30,663 nucleotides of DNA from Clostridiaceae bacterium OM02-2AC (GTDB taxonomy: Bacteria > Bacillota_I > Bacilli_A > Erysipelotrichales > Erysipelotrichaceae), in assembly GCA_003481775.1 (NCBI GenBank), contig QULU01000046.1, forward strand, positions 1 through 30,663, given 5' to 3'. Positions 14,284 to 21,710 of the stretch are shown one piece after another; position 1 is the first letter of the stretch; every line of letters starts with the position of its first letter. A model generated the notes under the pieces. The model had not been told where the DNA came from. It saw only the letters and a list, made by a program, of their open reading frames with translations, and did not search any database. The position numbers and the translations under genes are program-made.

Positions 14284-14884
14284 GTATATAGCGGAATTGA
14301 AGCGAAGGCTTGCGAATTTTTCACCATCTGAGGTGGAGGATGCAGTTTCGTATTGTGAAGAATATTTTGAAGAAGCAGGAGATGGGAATGACCAGCAGGT
14401 CATTGATGATTTAGGAACACCGGCACAGTTTGCGGCACAGCTAAAGGCGGAGAAGTCCATTCGTCAGGAACAGCAGCATCGCGGCTATCGCAGAGGGAAT
14501 AATCCGAACAGCTCATTGAAAAATGCAGGTATGATCATTCTTGGTATTTGTGCATTGCCCATCGCACTGCCGCTGCTGATTGCGGCCATTGCCGTTATGT
14601 TTGCACTTGTGATTACCGTTTTTGCATTGGGAGTAGCCGGAGTTATCTCCTTTGCCTCTATCCTGCTTACTGGGATTCCGCTGATGGCAAGTGCAGTTAC
14701 AAACTATCATACACCATCCAATGCATGGATAGCAGCAGGCGGCGGCTTGCTGTGTATCGGATTGGGAATACTGCTCTCCATCCTGTTTTTTTCACTGATT
14801 CGTACCGTGCTGCCTGCATTTACCAATGCACTGACGCGGCTCTATCATAAGGCACAGGGAGGTAGACGACATGAAAAAGCATAG
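14270..14884 (+). CDS. DUF1700 / HAAS-domain membrane protein
   Basis: A 204-residue protein whose first 65 residues form a HAAS (DUF1700) domain: MKKAEYIAELKRRLANFSPS, EVEDAVSYCEEYFEEAG and VIDDLGTPAQFAAQLK. A basic linker (66-80) leads to hydrophobic stretches at about 86-142 and 152-178. HAAS domains are thought to link PadR-type regulators to membrane or envelope signals. The start overlaps the PadR gene by 14 bases and follows GGAGGAAAAG. It overlaps the next gene by 14 bases, suggesting tight co-translation. Confidence 0.85.
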   Translation: MKKAEYIAELKRRLANFSPSEVEDAVSYCEEYFEEAGDGNDQQVIDDLGTPAQFAAQLKAEKSIRQEQQHRGYRRGNNPNSSLKNAGMIILGICALPIALPLLIAAIAVMFALVITVFALGVAGVISFASILLTGIPLMASAVTNYHTPSNAWIAAGGGLLCIGLGILLSILFFSLIRTVLPAFTNALTRLYHKAQGGRRHEKA

Positions 14885-15722
14885 AGGGATACGCGCACTG
14901 GTTCTGGTGTCTATCGCTTTGATGATACTGGGTTCTCTGTGTATCGGCGTGGGCATTGCAAAGGGGGGCGACTTGCGATATCTGCATGTCGGCAAGGATA
15001 CGGTGGACTGGTGGCCGTTTAAGGGAAGCTTTGGAATTCAGCTGGACAATACCCTGAGCTTTACATCCTGGGAGGATGAAGAGTACAGCTATAAAGAGCG
15101 CTGGGATCAGCCGCTGCAGGAAGTGAAATCGCTATCGCTGGATATCCGTCTTGGGGATGTCAGAGTAGAGCGAGGAAAGGAAAATAAGATCACCTTCCTT
15201 GATATCCGCAAGGAGACTGTGAAGGTCAAACAGGAAAAGGGAGTTATCACAATTTCTGTAGATAATGCGGATGTTTTTAAAGGAAATCACCATGAAACGG
15301 TGATAATCACATTGAAGGATACACAGTATGAGCGCATTCACATCAACAATAAGCTGGGCGATGTTCAGCTTGCCAGCCTGTCCGCTAAGCATATCAGCGT
15401 AGAAGAGAAGCTGGGGGATATCACGCTGGAAAATATCGTTTCAAGGGATTTAACAATCGCGCAGTCGGCCGGAGATATTGAGGTGGATGGACAGCTTTAT
15501 GGAAACAGTGTTGTGAAGAACAGCATGGGAGATATCGTGATTCATGTTCGTGGGTCACAGAAGGATTATCGCTACAGGGTGAAAAATACAATGGGAGATA
15601 CACAGATCCAAAACCGTGAATGGGAGCTGCAATGTGATACTGAAGAAGGCAACCGGTCCAGTAACAACTATCTTCAGCTGTATAGCAGCATGGGAGATAT
15701 CGATCTGCAGTTTGAAAGATGA
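14871..15722 (+). CDS. DUF4097-family repeat protein, membrane anchored
   Basis: A 283-residue protein with an N-terminal transmembrane segment (about 8-29) and an extracytoplasmic domain built from beta repeats. The repeat unit ends in GD plus a hydrophobic residue: RLGDVRVER, KLGDVQLAS, KLGDITLEN, SAGDIEVDG, SMGDIVIHV, TMGDTQIQN and SMGDIDLQF, seven copies, as expected for the DUF4097 right-handed beta-helix-like fold. The function is not established; it is often described as a putative adhesin. GGGAGG precedes the ATG. The stop overlaps the start of the next gene (ATGA). Confidence 0.85.
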   Translation: MKKHRGIRALVLVSIALMILGSLCIGVGIAKGGDLRYLHVGKDTVDWWPFKGSFGIQLDNTLSFTSWEDEEYSYKERWDQPLQEVKSLSLDIRLGDVRVERGKENKITFLDIRKETVKVKQEKGVITISVDNADVFKGNHHETVIITLKDTQYERIHINNKLGDVQLASLSAKHISVEEKLGDITLENIVSRDLTIAQSAGDIEVDGQLYGNSVVKNSMGDIVIHVRGSQKDYRYRVKNTMGDTQIQNREWELQCDTEEGNRSSNNYLQLYSSMGDIDLQFER

Positions 15723-16927
15723 CGGGCTTTGAGGAGCTAGTTAAGGGCTGTGACAGGCTGTGGCTTAACTGTCGCTGTACCAGACTGCGGCTTCCCGCTG
15801 TGCAAAAACAGGAGCAAAGAGAAAATCAGGAGAAGGCAGCCGCATTAAAAAAAGATTGGGAAGCGTTCCTGTGGCATGCCGCAGAAAATCTGGAGGAAGC
15901 AGGGTGGAAGAAGGAAATGGACAGGCGTGTCCTTGCTTTGCTGCGAAGTGAATCTGTTCTGAATTTCGCAGTATTAAAGCCTGCGGTTCAGGAGGAATTT
16001 CTATCCATCACGAAGCAGTTTGTCCAGGATGCCATGTGCTTTGATCATACCCTTCAGCTAAAGGATATCATGCAGGCGATGCGCAATGTCTGGATCATAT
16101 TGCTGCTGGAATGCATGCTGGAGCGTAAGCTGTGCTATCACAGAGCAATTTTCGCTTACAGTATGCTGTATCCGTATACCGATAATTTTCTGGATGACCC
16201 TGTAATTGACAGACAGCAGAAAAAAGCGTTCAACAGCTGGCTGAGCAAACGCCTGAGGGGGGAGCTAAGATCGGTGGATTCTGCCTTATATCACAAGGTG
16301 GATGCCCTTGTTTGCATGATTGAGGATACTTATCCTCGCCATAAGTTTCCCGCTGTATATGAGGCACTGCTGCGCATACAGGAGGGGCAGGTGTTGTCTG
16401 TGCAGCAGGACAGCAGGCTTTGCGAAGCGGAAATACGAAGGATATCCATATACAAGGGAGGAGCCTCTGTTTTGGCTGACGGCTACCTGATGGATGGAGA
16501 GCTCACTGAAAAAGAAGCATTTTTCTGTGTTGCTTACGGCTTTCTTTTGCAGGTGGCGGATGATATTCAGGATATGGAGGAGGATCGTGCCCTGTGTCAG
16601 CATACGCTGGCAAGTATGCTGCATGGAAAAAGGCAGCGCCTGCGTCTTGCGCAATGGCTGCACACCTACCTGCATGAGGTATTGTATTATCATTATCCCA
16701 CACAAGCCAGTGCTATGCAGGCCTTTGTGGAACAGAATTGCCGGTTTCTTCTCATCGGCTCGATTGCAAAGCAGCTGCATCTGTTTCCAAAGCTGTTTGC
16801 ATACCGGATGCGGCGCAGTCTTCCCTTAGAGCTGGATGCTATGTCCACTCTGATGAAGGAAAGCACGGCTTGGCTGCAATCAAAGCAGATTCACGCTGTT
16901 ATACAGGCCTATGTACAGGCACTGTAA
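15719..16927 (+). CDS. Class-1 isoprenoid-synthase-fold protein
   Basis: A 402-residue, largely helical protein without signal peptide. Two acidic motifs sit where isoprenyl diphosphate or terpene synthases bind Mg-diphosphate: DNFLDD (155-160) on one helix and QVADDIQDMEED (279-290) on another. Between them, ISIYKGGASVLADGYL (243-258) resembles the K-T/G-region of polyprenyl synthetases. This supports a class-1 isoprenoid fold, but the first motif is not a canonical DDxxD and no substrate can be named. The ATG overlaps the DUF4097 stop by four bases, so it is translationally coupled to the PadR operon. A bidirectional terminator follows. Confidence 0.6.
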   Translation: MTGFEELVKGCDRLWLNCRCTRLRLPAVQKQEQRENQEKAAALKKDWEAFLWHAAENLEEAGWKKEMDRRVLALLRSESVLNFAVLKPAVQEEFLSITKQFVQDAMCFDHTLQLKDIMQAMRNVWIILLLECMLERKLCYHRAIFAYSMLYPYTDNFLDDPVIDRQQKKAFNSWLSKRLRGELRSVDSALYHKVDALVCMIEDTYPRHKFPAVYEALLRIQEGQVLSVQQDSRLCEAEIRRISIYKGGASVLADGYLMDGELTEKEAFFCVAYGFLLQVADDIQDMEEDRALCQHTLASMLHGKRQRLRLAQWLHTYLHEVLYYHYPTQASAMQAFVEQNCRFLLIGSIAKQLHLFPKLFAYRMRRSLPLELDAMSTLMKESTAWLQSKQIHAVIQAYVQAL

Positions 16928-16989
16928 GATTTTCTGTACCGGCATCGGTGTAAAGAAGCAATGCAGCTGCCGTAGCATGCAAGAATCAT

Positions 16990-17070
16990 AAAAGACTTAT
17001 CCTGAATTGTCGCTGTATGCGAAGTGGCAGCACAGAGCTGCCAGCTGTTCTCAGGATAAGTCTTTTTTCT
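16990..17070. terminator. Long bidirectional terminator with nested hairpin
   Basis: AAAAGACTTATCCTGA (16990-17005) pairs perfectly over 16 bp with TCAGGATAAGTCTTTT (17051-17066). Inside, GGCAGC (17026-17031) pairs with GCTGCC (17037-17042). T-runs lie at both ends in the proper sense, so it can end the PadR operon and the convergent glycosidase gene. Confidence 0.85.
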
Positions 17071-17083
17071 TTAACAAGCTTTG

Positions 17084-18757
17084 TTATTTTCCAATATAGG
17101 TGAACCGCGGTGTCAGCACACCGTCAACCAGAATGCTTTCACAAAACATATCAAGAGGGCGTATCCACACCTCCTCATTGCCATATAGCTGTCGGTACAC
17201 TACATAGCGCTCCAACGTTTCACTATGGGTTGCCACATACAGCACGCTGTAGCATTTCCCTTTAAAATGACGGTATTTTCCGGGCTTTACTTCCATACTC
17301 TCCACCGGAATCCCTTCGGCTTCCTTTAAAGGCTTTACAAAAATCGGTACAGCGTATACCGCTTCCTCCAGCCATGCTTCCTCTTCCTTATTTGAAGCAT
17401 GCACTTCCTCGCTTACAGCCTGTTCATCCTCACGTTCCTTATACAGAATGCAGGCACCCTTTGCGGGAATGGTAAGCTGCAGACTGCCGTCTTCACTCCG
17501 ATACGTCGTAGCGTGCAGCAAATCCTTCCAGCAGCCCGGTGGAATCGGCAGCTCTGCTTCATAATCCGTATCCGCTACATTGCATGCGATATACAGGCTA
17601 TCCTGCTCATAGCTTCGACAGAATACAAACTGTTCATTCCGAAGCAGCACCTGTTCATAGCTGCCATGACTACAGGCTTTCAGCTTGTGCACGCAAGAAA
17701 GCTGTGCAATGTGTCCGCAAAGCTCCTCTGAATCAAACTCACACAGCTGCAGGCAGGGACGAATATCGGCATCGCTGCCGTTGTGTTTACTGCCCTCGAT
17801 TGCATATTCACTGCCATAATATATGCTAGGAATCCCCGGCATGGTAAAGAGAATCGTATAAATATTAAACAGGTCCTCTTTGTTTTTTACGGTACTTGCC
17901 AGACGGTTCACATCATGATTGTCGACAAAATTATAAAGGTCAAGTGCATGATAGATTCCGCCATTGCCAAACTGACGGTTTAAGGAATATCCGATTTCAA
18001 AATAATTCTTTTCATTATGGGAGGAATACAGTCCCTTATAGCATTCGTAATTGGTAACGGAATCCAGCATTTCGGGATTCGCCCAACGGTTGTAATCACC
18101 GTGTATGATTTCCCCCATCAGCCAGAAGTCCGGATTTTTCTCTTTGCAGAACGCCTTCAGCCTGCGGAAAAATTCCGGGCGGATACAGTCGGCGGCATCC
18201 AGACGCAGTCCGTCAATATGAAATTCATCCATCCACATGGCAACACTGTCCAGCAGATAGCGAACGACCTCTTCATTCTCCAGATTGAGCTTTACCAGAT
18301 TGTAGTGCCCTTCCCATGCATCATAGGTAAAATCATCATGCAGCGGACTGCGTGCATGAAAGTGCAGATTGGAAAACCAGCTGCAATACCTTGATGCCTC
18401 CTTCTTTTCCTGAACATCGCGAAACGCCCAGAAATCTCGTCCGACATGATTGAACACCCCATCCAGTACGATACGGATATCCGCGGCATGCAGCGCATCG
18501 CATACCTTTTTGAAATCTTCGTTTGTTCCCAGGCGATGATCCAGTATGCGGTAATCGCTTGTATCATAGCCATGCTCATGGCTTTCAAAGACCGGTCCCA
18601 GATACAGGGCATTGATTCCCAGCGTTTTCATATGGGGAATCCAGTCAGCCACCTTGTGTATGGAATGTGTGATCTTTTCCTCATGATACTGTGCTGCGCC
18701 AACAAAGCCCAGCGGATAAATGTGATAAAATACTGCTTCTTTGATCCAGCTTGTCAT
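17084..18757 (-). CDS. GH13 alpha-glycosidase fused to a C-terminal DUF1653 domain
   Basis: A 557-residue cytoplasmic glycoside hydrolase of the alpha-amylase family. It has DGVFNH (99-104), the nucleophile in GLRLDAAD (D187), the acid/base in LMGEI (E216) and the third carboxylate in VDNHD (D282), and so should cleave or transfer alpha-glucans or maltodextrins. After a beta domain and an acidic linker (about 425-490), the last 66 residues (492-557) form a DUF1653 domain: PGKYRHFKGKCYSVLYVA, HSETLERYVVYRQLYG and VWIRPLDMF. DUF1653 is usually a free-standing small protein, so this fusion is unusual. ATG 18757 follows AGAGGTGA; a longer frame would run through the hsp20 terminator. No signal peptide. 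Confidence 0.88.
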   Translation of the reverse strand: MTSWIKEAVFYHIYPLGFVGAAQYHEEKITHSIHKVADWIPHMKTLGINALYLGPVFESHEHGYDTSDYRILDHRLGTNEDFKKVCDALHAADIRIVLDGVFNHVGRDFWAFRDVQEKKEASRYCSWFSNLHFHARSPLHDDFTYDAWEGHYNLVKLNLENEEVVRYLLDSVAMWMDEFHIDGLRLDAADCIRPEFFRRLKAFCKEKNPDFWLMGEIIHGDYNRWANPEMLDSVTNYECYKGLYSSHNEKNYFEIGYSLNRQFGNGGIYHALDLYNFVDNHDVNRLASTVKNKEDLFNIYTILFTMPGIPSIYYGSEYAIEGSKHNGSDADIRPCLQLCEFDSEELCGHIAQLSCVHKLKACSHGSYEQVLLRNEQFVFCRSYEQDSLYIACNVADTDYEAELPIPPGCWKDLLHATTYRSEDGSLQLTIPAKGACILYKEREDEQAVSEEVHASNKEEEAWLEEAVYAVPIFVKPLKEAEGIPVESMEVKPGKYRHFKGKCYSVLYVATHSETLERYVVYRQLYGNEEVWIRPLDMFCESILVDGVLTPRFTYIGK

Positions 18758-18775
18758 AACTTCACCTCTGCTAAT

Positions 18776-18786
18776 AGTATACCACG
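18776..18786 (-). promoter_or_regulatory. Extended -10 promoter of the glycosidase gene
   Basis: On the minus strand TGGTATACT gives an extended -10 (TATACT at 18776-18781 with TGG before it), about 19 bases upstream of the glycosidase ATG. A -35 is not obvious. It follows the hsp20 terminator, so the glycosidase has its own transcription start. Confidence 0.5.
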
Positions 18787-18799
18787 GAAGCGGGAAGGC

Positions 18800-18831
18800 A
18801 AAAAGAAAAAGGATGCTTTTTACGCATCCTT
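18800..18831 (-). terminator. Terminator of hsp20
   Basis: AAGGATGC and GCATCCTT (18809-18816 and 18824-18831) form a perfect 8-bp stem with a seven-base loop. On the minus strand TTTCTTTTT follows. It begins 7 bases after the hsp20 stop codon. Confidence 0.85.
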
Positions 18832-18838
18832 GACACAT

Positions 18839-19252
18839 TTATTCTATTGGAATAAAGCGTTTTTCTTCAACCTTGCGGCTTTCCTCCTTCGGGAAGGTGA
18901 TTTTCAGCTCACCGTTCTCAAAGCTTGCGCGGATATCCTCTTCACGGATTGCATTTCCTACATAGAAGCTTCTTGCGCAGGAACCGCTGTAGCGCTCCTG
19001 ACGGATAATGTTTCCTTTGTCATCCTTCTCTTCATTGGAACTGTTTTTTGCGGCTGTAATGTTGAGGTATCCATCCTTTAACTCCAGATGGATGTCTTCC
19101 TTCTTATAACCAGGCAGCTCCATGTCCAGCAGATAGTTACCGTCTAGCTCACGAACATCTGTTTTCATGCAGCTGTTGCTCTTTGTGAAAAACGGATCCT
19201 TCCACATGTCTTCAAATGTGTCTGTAAATACGTCTGGTAAAAATCTCATCAT
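18839..19252 (-). CDS. Hsp20 / alpha-crystallin family small heat-shock protein
   Basis: A 137-residue chaperone that holds unfolding proteins. The alpha-crystallin domain runs about 35-130: YLLDMELPGYKKEDIHLELK, DGYLNITA, the GSCARSFYVGNAI loop and the signature ASFENGELKITFPK. The C-terminal tail ends KRFIPIE, where IPI can serve as the I-x-I anchor used in oligomer assembly. ATG 19252 follows AGAGGTGG; a GTG three codons upstream overlaps that ribosome site. A CIRCE element at its promoter indicates control by the heat-shock repressor HrcA. Confidence 0.92.
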   Translation of the reverse strand: MMRFLPDVFTDTFEDMWKDPFFTKSNSCMKTDVRELDGNYLLDMELPGYKKEDIHLELKDGYLNITAAKNSSNEEKDDKGNIIRQERYSGSCARSFYVGNAIREEDIRASFENGELKITFPKEESRKVEEKRFIPIE

Positions 19253-19270
19253 AAAGTCCACCTCTTTCTA

Positions 19271-19357
19271 TCATATTGTATGAATCAGATTTTTCAGATG
19301 TGTACAAATATCTGCGGGATGCAACTCAGTATCCATCGCCTCGATTCCGAAAACCAT
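19271..19357 (-). CDS. Possible 28-codon upstream frame in the hsp20 leader
   Basis: The 140-base leader between the hsp20 promoter and gene is open in one frame, reading MVFGIEAMDTELHPADICTH from ATG 19357 and stopping 18 bases before the hsp20 start. The frame is also open upstream of the ATG (GYLQD), so it may be the trace of a decayed gene. It has no convincing ribosome site. The amino-acid makeup is protein-like. Function unknown. Confidence 0.25.
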   Translation of the reverse strand: MVFGIEAMDTELHPADICTHLKNLIHTI

Positions 19358-19390
19358 GTCCTGCAGGTATCCTACCTCATCTTCACTGTT

Positions 19391-19418
19391 ATTATATCAC
19401 ATAATTTAGCACTGTCAA
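19391..19418 (-). promoter_or_regulatory. Sigma-A promoter of hsp20
   Basis: On the minus strand TTGACA (19413-19418) and TATAAT (19391-19396) are both perfect consensus hexamers with a 16-bp spacer. The -35 lies inside the CIRCE element. The start is about 130 bases upstream of the hsp20 gene. Confidence 0.85.
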
Positions 19419-19432
19419 GCGCCGAGTGCTAA
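19406..19432. promoter_or_regulatory. CIRCE operator (HrcA site)
   Basis: TTAGCACTG, nine bases, GAGTGCTAA: the CIRCE inverted repeat (TTAGCACTC-N9-GAGTGCTAA) with a single mismatch at the ninth base of the plus-strand left arm. HrcA bound here would cover the -35 of the hsp20 promoter. CIRCE usually controls groESL and dnaK operons; here it controls hsp20. Confidence 0.88.
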
Positions 19433-19533
19433 AAAGATGATTTTTTTCTATCGTATCCTGTGCTTTTTTATCACAGTCTGTTGGATGCACCAGCGGGATT
19501 ACGGCGCTGTTCTGTTTTATGCTTTACAGGGGC

Positions 19534-19562
19534 TTGCGGAATGTGGATGCATTGTATATAAT
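19534..19562 (+). promoter_or_regulatory. Promoter of the small membrane protein gene
   Basis: TTGCGG (19534-19539) and TATAAT (19557-19562) are 17 bp apart, with the start expected about 20 bases before the ATG at 19589. Confidence 0.6.
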
Positions 19563-19588
19563 GATGAAAAAGAAGGGAAGAAAACGTT

Positions 19589-19894
19589 ATGGCAGCTGTT
19601 CTATTTCTGGCGTTAAGCATAGGGATGTTTTATATTGCAGTGGAGCTGGGCGTACGGAAACGCAGGACATTTCTGCATGATTATCATTATCAGAATCTGA
19701 AGGAAGAGGATAGCGCCGCCTATCTGCAGCTGATGGGAGTCGGGTTCGCTGTGCTGGGGGTGTGCTTTGTCAGCTTTGCTGTGCTCCTGTACCTGAATGT
19801 GCTCTCCCTGCCGGTATTGCTTAGCGGTCTGTCTTTGGGAATCGGTATTATGTTCTATGCCCAGTATCGCTATAATGGAGGAATCTTCAGCTAA
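19589..19894 (+). CDS. Small membrane protein, three predicted TM segments (DUF3784-like)
   Basis: A 101-residue protein with hydrophobic segments at about 2-20, 48-70 and 73-92. Between the first two, a hydrophilic loop (RKRRTFLHDYHYQNLKEEDS) precedes AAYLQLMGVGFAVLGV, a pattern resembling small DUF3784-type membrane proteins. The family assignment is tentative and the function unknown. AAGGGAAG lies 10 bases before the ATG. It is transcribed alone, diverging from hsp20, and ends before a bidirectional terminator. Confidence 0.7.
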   Translation: MAAVLFLALSIGMFYIAVELGVRKRRTFLHDYHYQNLKEEDSAAYLQLMGVGFAVLGVCFVSFAVLLYLNVLSLPVLLSGLSLGIGIMFYAQYRYNGGIFS

Positions 19895-20022
19895 AGTAAC
19901 ATAATGGATGTGCTATGGCAAAAATGACAGGGAAAGCGGTTTTACATAGTGATTGAAACTGCGAGAGCCTTGCATGAAACAGCTGCACGCTGTCATGCCT
20001 GCACCCTATGCGAAACTATCAT

Positions 20023-20049
20023 AAAAAACAGACGTGCTGTCTGTTTTTT
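20023..20049. terminator. Bidirectional terminator
   Basis: AAAAAACAGAC (20023-20033) pairs perfectly with GTCTGTTTTTT (20039-20049) over a five-base loop, and works in both directions: for the small membrane protein gene and for the convergent amidohydrolase gene. A further imperfect hairpin (GCATG/ACAGC with GCTGT/CATGC) lies about 25 bases upstream. Confidence 0.85.
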
Positions 20050-20096
20050 ACATCGTTTTTTTCGGTTTCGTTTACTCTACGCTTTATGCGATACTG

Positions 20097-21677
20097 CTAA
20101 TTTTCCCTTGTATAAATGGTACGTCCCTCTTTGATGGTTTTCATAACCTGAATATCACGAAGCTTCATTGGGTCAGCCTGCAATGGGTCTTCACTCAGAA
20201 TCACCAGATCTGCCAGCTTCCCGGCCTCCAGTGTACCCTTGCGATCCTCTTCAAAATACTGGTAGGCTGCGTTAATGGTCACAGCCTTCAATGCTTCCAG
20301 AACACTGATGCGCTGCTGTTCACCAAGCACGATTCCATTCTTTGTAATACGATTGACCGCTGTCCATACACTTTCCAGCATATCCGGCAGAATTACCGGG
20401 GTATCCTGATGGAAGGTGAAGGGAATGTGATTTTGCAGGGCACTGGCGGTACAGGAAATGTTTTCTGCCCGCTGCTTTCCAAAATTAACAAGGTGTACAT
20501 CCCCCCAGTGATATACATGGGCAACGAAATAGCTCGGCATGACACCAGTTTCCTTTAGCTGCGGCAGCTGATCCGGACGCAGGGTCTGAGAATGTACCAT
20601 GACCGGACGGGTATCTGTGGTTTTCTGTCTGCTGTGATGAAAGCCATTCAGCATCTGCTGGCTGGCGGCATCTCCATTGCAGTGCACCAGCAGCTGGCGG
20701 TGTTCATCCAGCGCCTGCTGCACGTAGCCGTCAACCTGCTCATCGGTATAAATCGGATAGCCGCAATACTCGCCACTGTTTTCATATGGCTTGCTCATCC
20801 ATGCCGTCTTGCCCTGTGGAGAGCCATCCAGAAACAGCTTATAGCCGCCGATGCGGAAGTGATTCCTGTATTCCTTGAGGTCCTCTCTTTTCTGTACAAC
20901 ATCGCTGTCCTCCACGATATCCACGTATGCTACCATATCCAGCAGCATCTTATCGTCGCGGCCAAGGCGCTCATAGATATCCACCTCACTCTTATGTGCA
21001 AAGCCCTCCTGTGCTGTCGTAATACCTAAGCTGGCATATATTTTCTGTGCCTCTACTGCATATGCATCGATATTCTCCAGACTCATGACACGTTCACCGG
21101 GACCGCGCATGAAGGTGACCTCTTCCATATACCCGTTCAGGTGTCCCTGCTCATCACGGCCATAGCTTCCACCCTCCGGATTCTTCACGCTGTCATCCAG
21201 ACCATAAGCCTGCAAAGCCATGGTATTTAAAACTCCCATGTGAAAGGAGGAGTGCGCAAGAATGATGGGATGCGTACTGCTTGCGGCATCCAGCTCGTGG
21301 CAGTTTGGATGCCGATGCTCGGCCAGTGCATTGTGATCATAGCCAAAGCCCATCACCCATTCTCCATCCGCTACCTGCTTCTCCTTGATATAGCGTTTGA
21401 TTTCCTCCTGAATATCCGCAACACAGGTACAGCTCTTTAATGGAACAAACTTCAGAGTATTCGCAAACTGCAGCATGTGGGAATGCGCATCTATAAAAGA
21501 GGGCATCAGGCAGGCTCCCTGCAAATCGATTCGCTCACAAGCTGCCTCGCATAGAGGCTCCAGCTCCTTTTTTGAACCGACTGCCTGAATACGGCCGTCC
21601 CTGATCAGCAGTGCCTCACTGTATAATTCGTTTTCCTTCATCGTAAGGATGGTACCATTTGTATATAATTTCTGCAT
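20097..21677 (-). CDS. YtcJ-like metal-dependent amidohydrolase (amidohydrolase_3)
   Basis: A 526-residue hydrolase. The N-terminal beta part precedes FIDAHSHMLQ (HxH, H65 and H67). Downstream motifs are GYKLFLDGSPQGKTAWM, the HCNGDAASQQ histidine, RPVMVHSQTL and FTFHQDTPVI, all typical of amidohydrolase_3/YtcJ proteins, whose substrates are mostly unknown N-acyl or amide compounds. Length is normal. AAGGAG lies 9 bases before the ATG. It follows the MFS gene by 33 bases on the same strand, so the two are probably one transcript, perhaps pairing export or import of a compound with its hydrolysis. Confidence 0.88.
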   Translation of the reverse strand: MQKLYTNGTILTMKENELYSEALLIRDGRIQAVGSKKELEPLCEAACERIDLQGACLMPSFIDAHSHMLQFANTLKFVPLKSCTCVADIQEEIKRYIKEKQVADGEWVMGFGYDHNALAEHRHPNCHELDAASSTHPIILAHSSFHMGVLNTMALQAYGLDDSVKNPEGGSYGRDEQGHLNGYMEEVTFMRGPGERVMSLENIDAYAVEAQKIYASLGITTAQEGFAHKSEVDIYERLGRDDKMLLDMVAYVDIVEDSDVVQKREDLKEYRNHFRIGGYKLFLDGSPQGKTAWMSKPYENSGEYCGYPIYTDEQVDGYVQQALDEHRQLLVHCNGDAASQQMLNGFHHSRQKTTDTRPVMVHSQTLRPDQLPQLKETGVMPSYFVAHVYHWGDVHLVNFGKQRAENISCTASALQNHIPFTFHQDTPVILPDMLESVWTAVNRITKNGIVLGEQQRISVLEALKAVTINAAYQYFEEDRKGTLEAGKLADLVILSEDPLQADPMKLRDIQVMKTIKEGRTIYTREN

Positions 21678-21710
21678 CTTTCCTCATCTCCTTATCATCG
21701 ATGCATGAAT

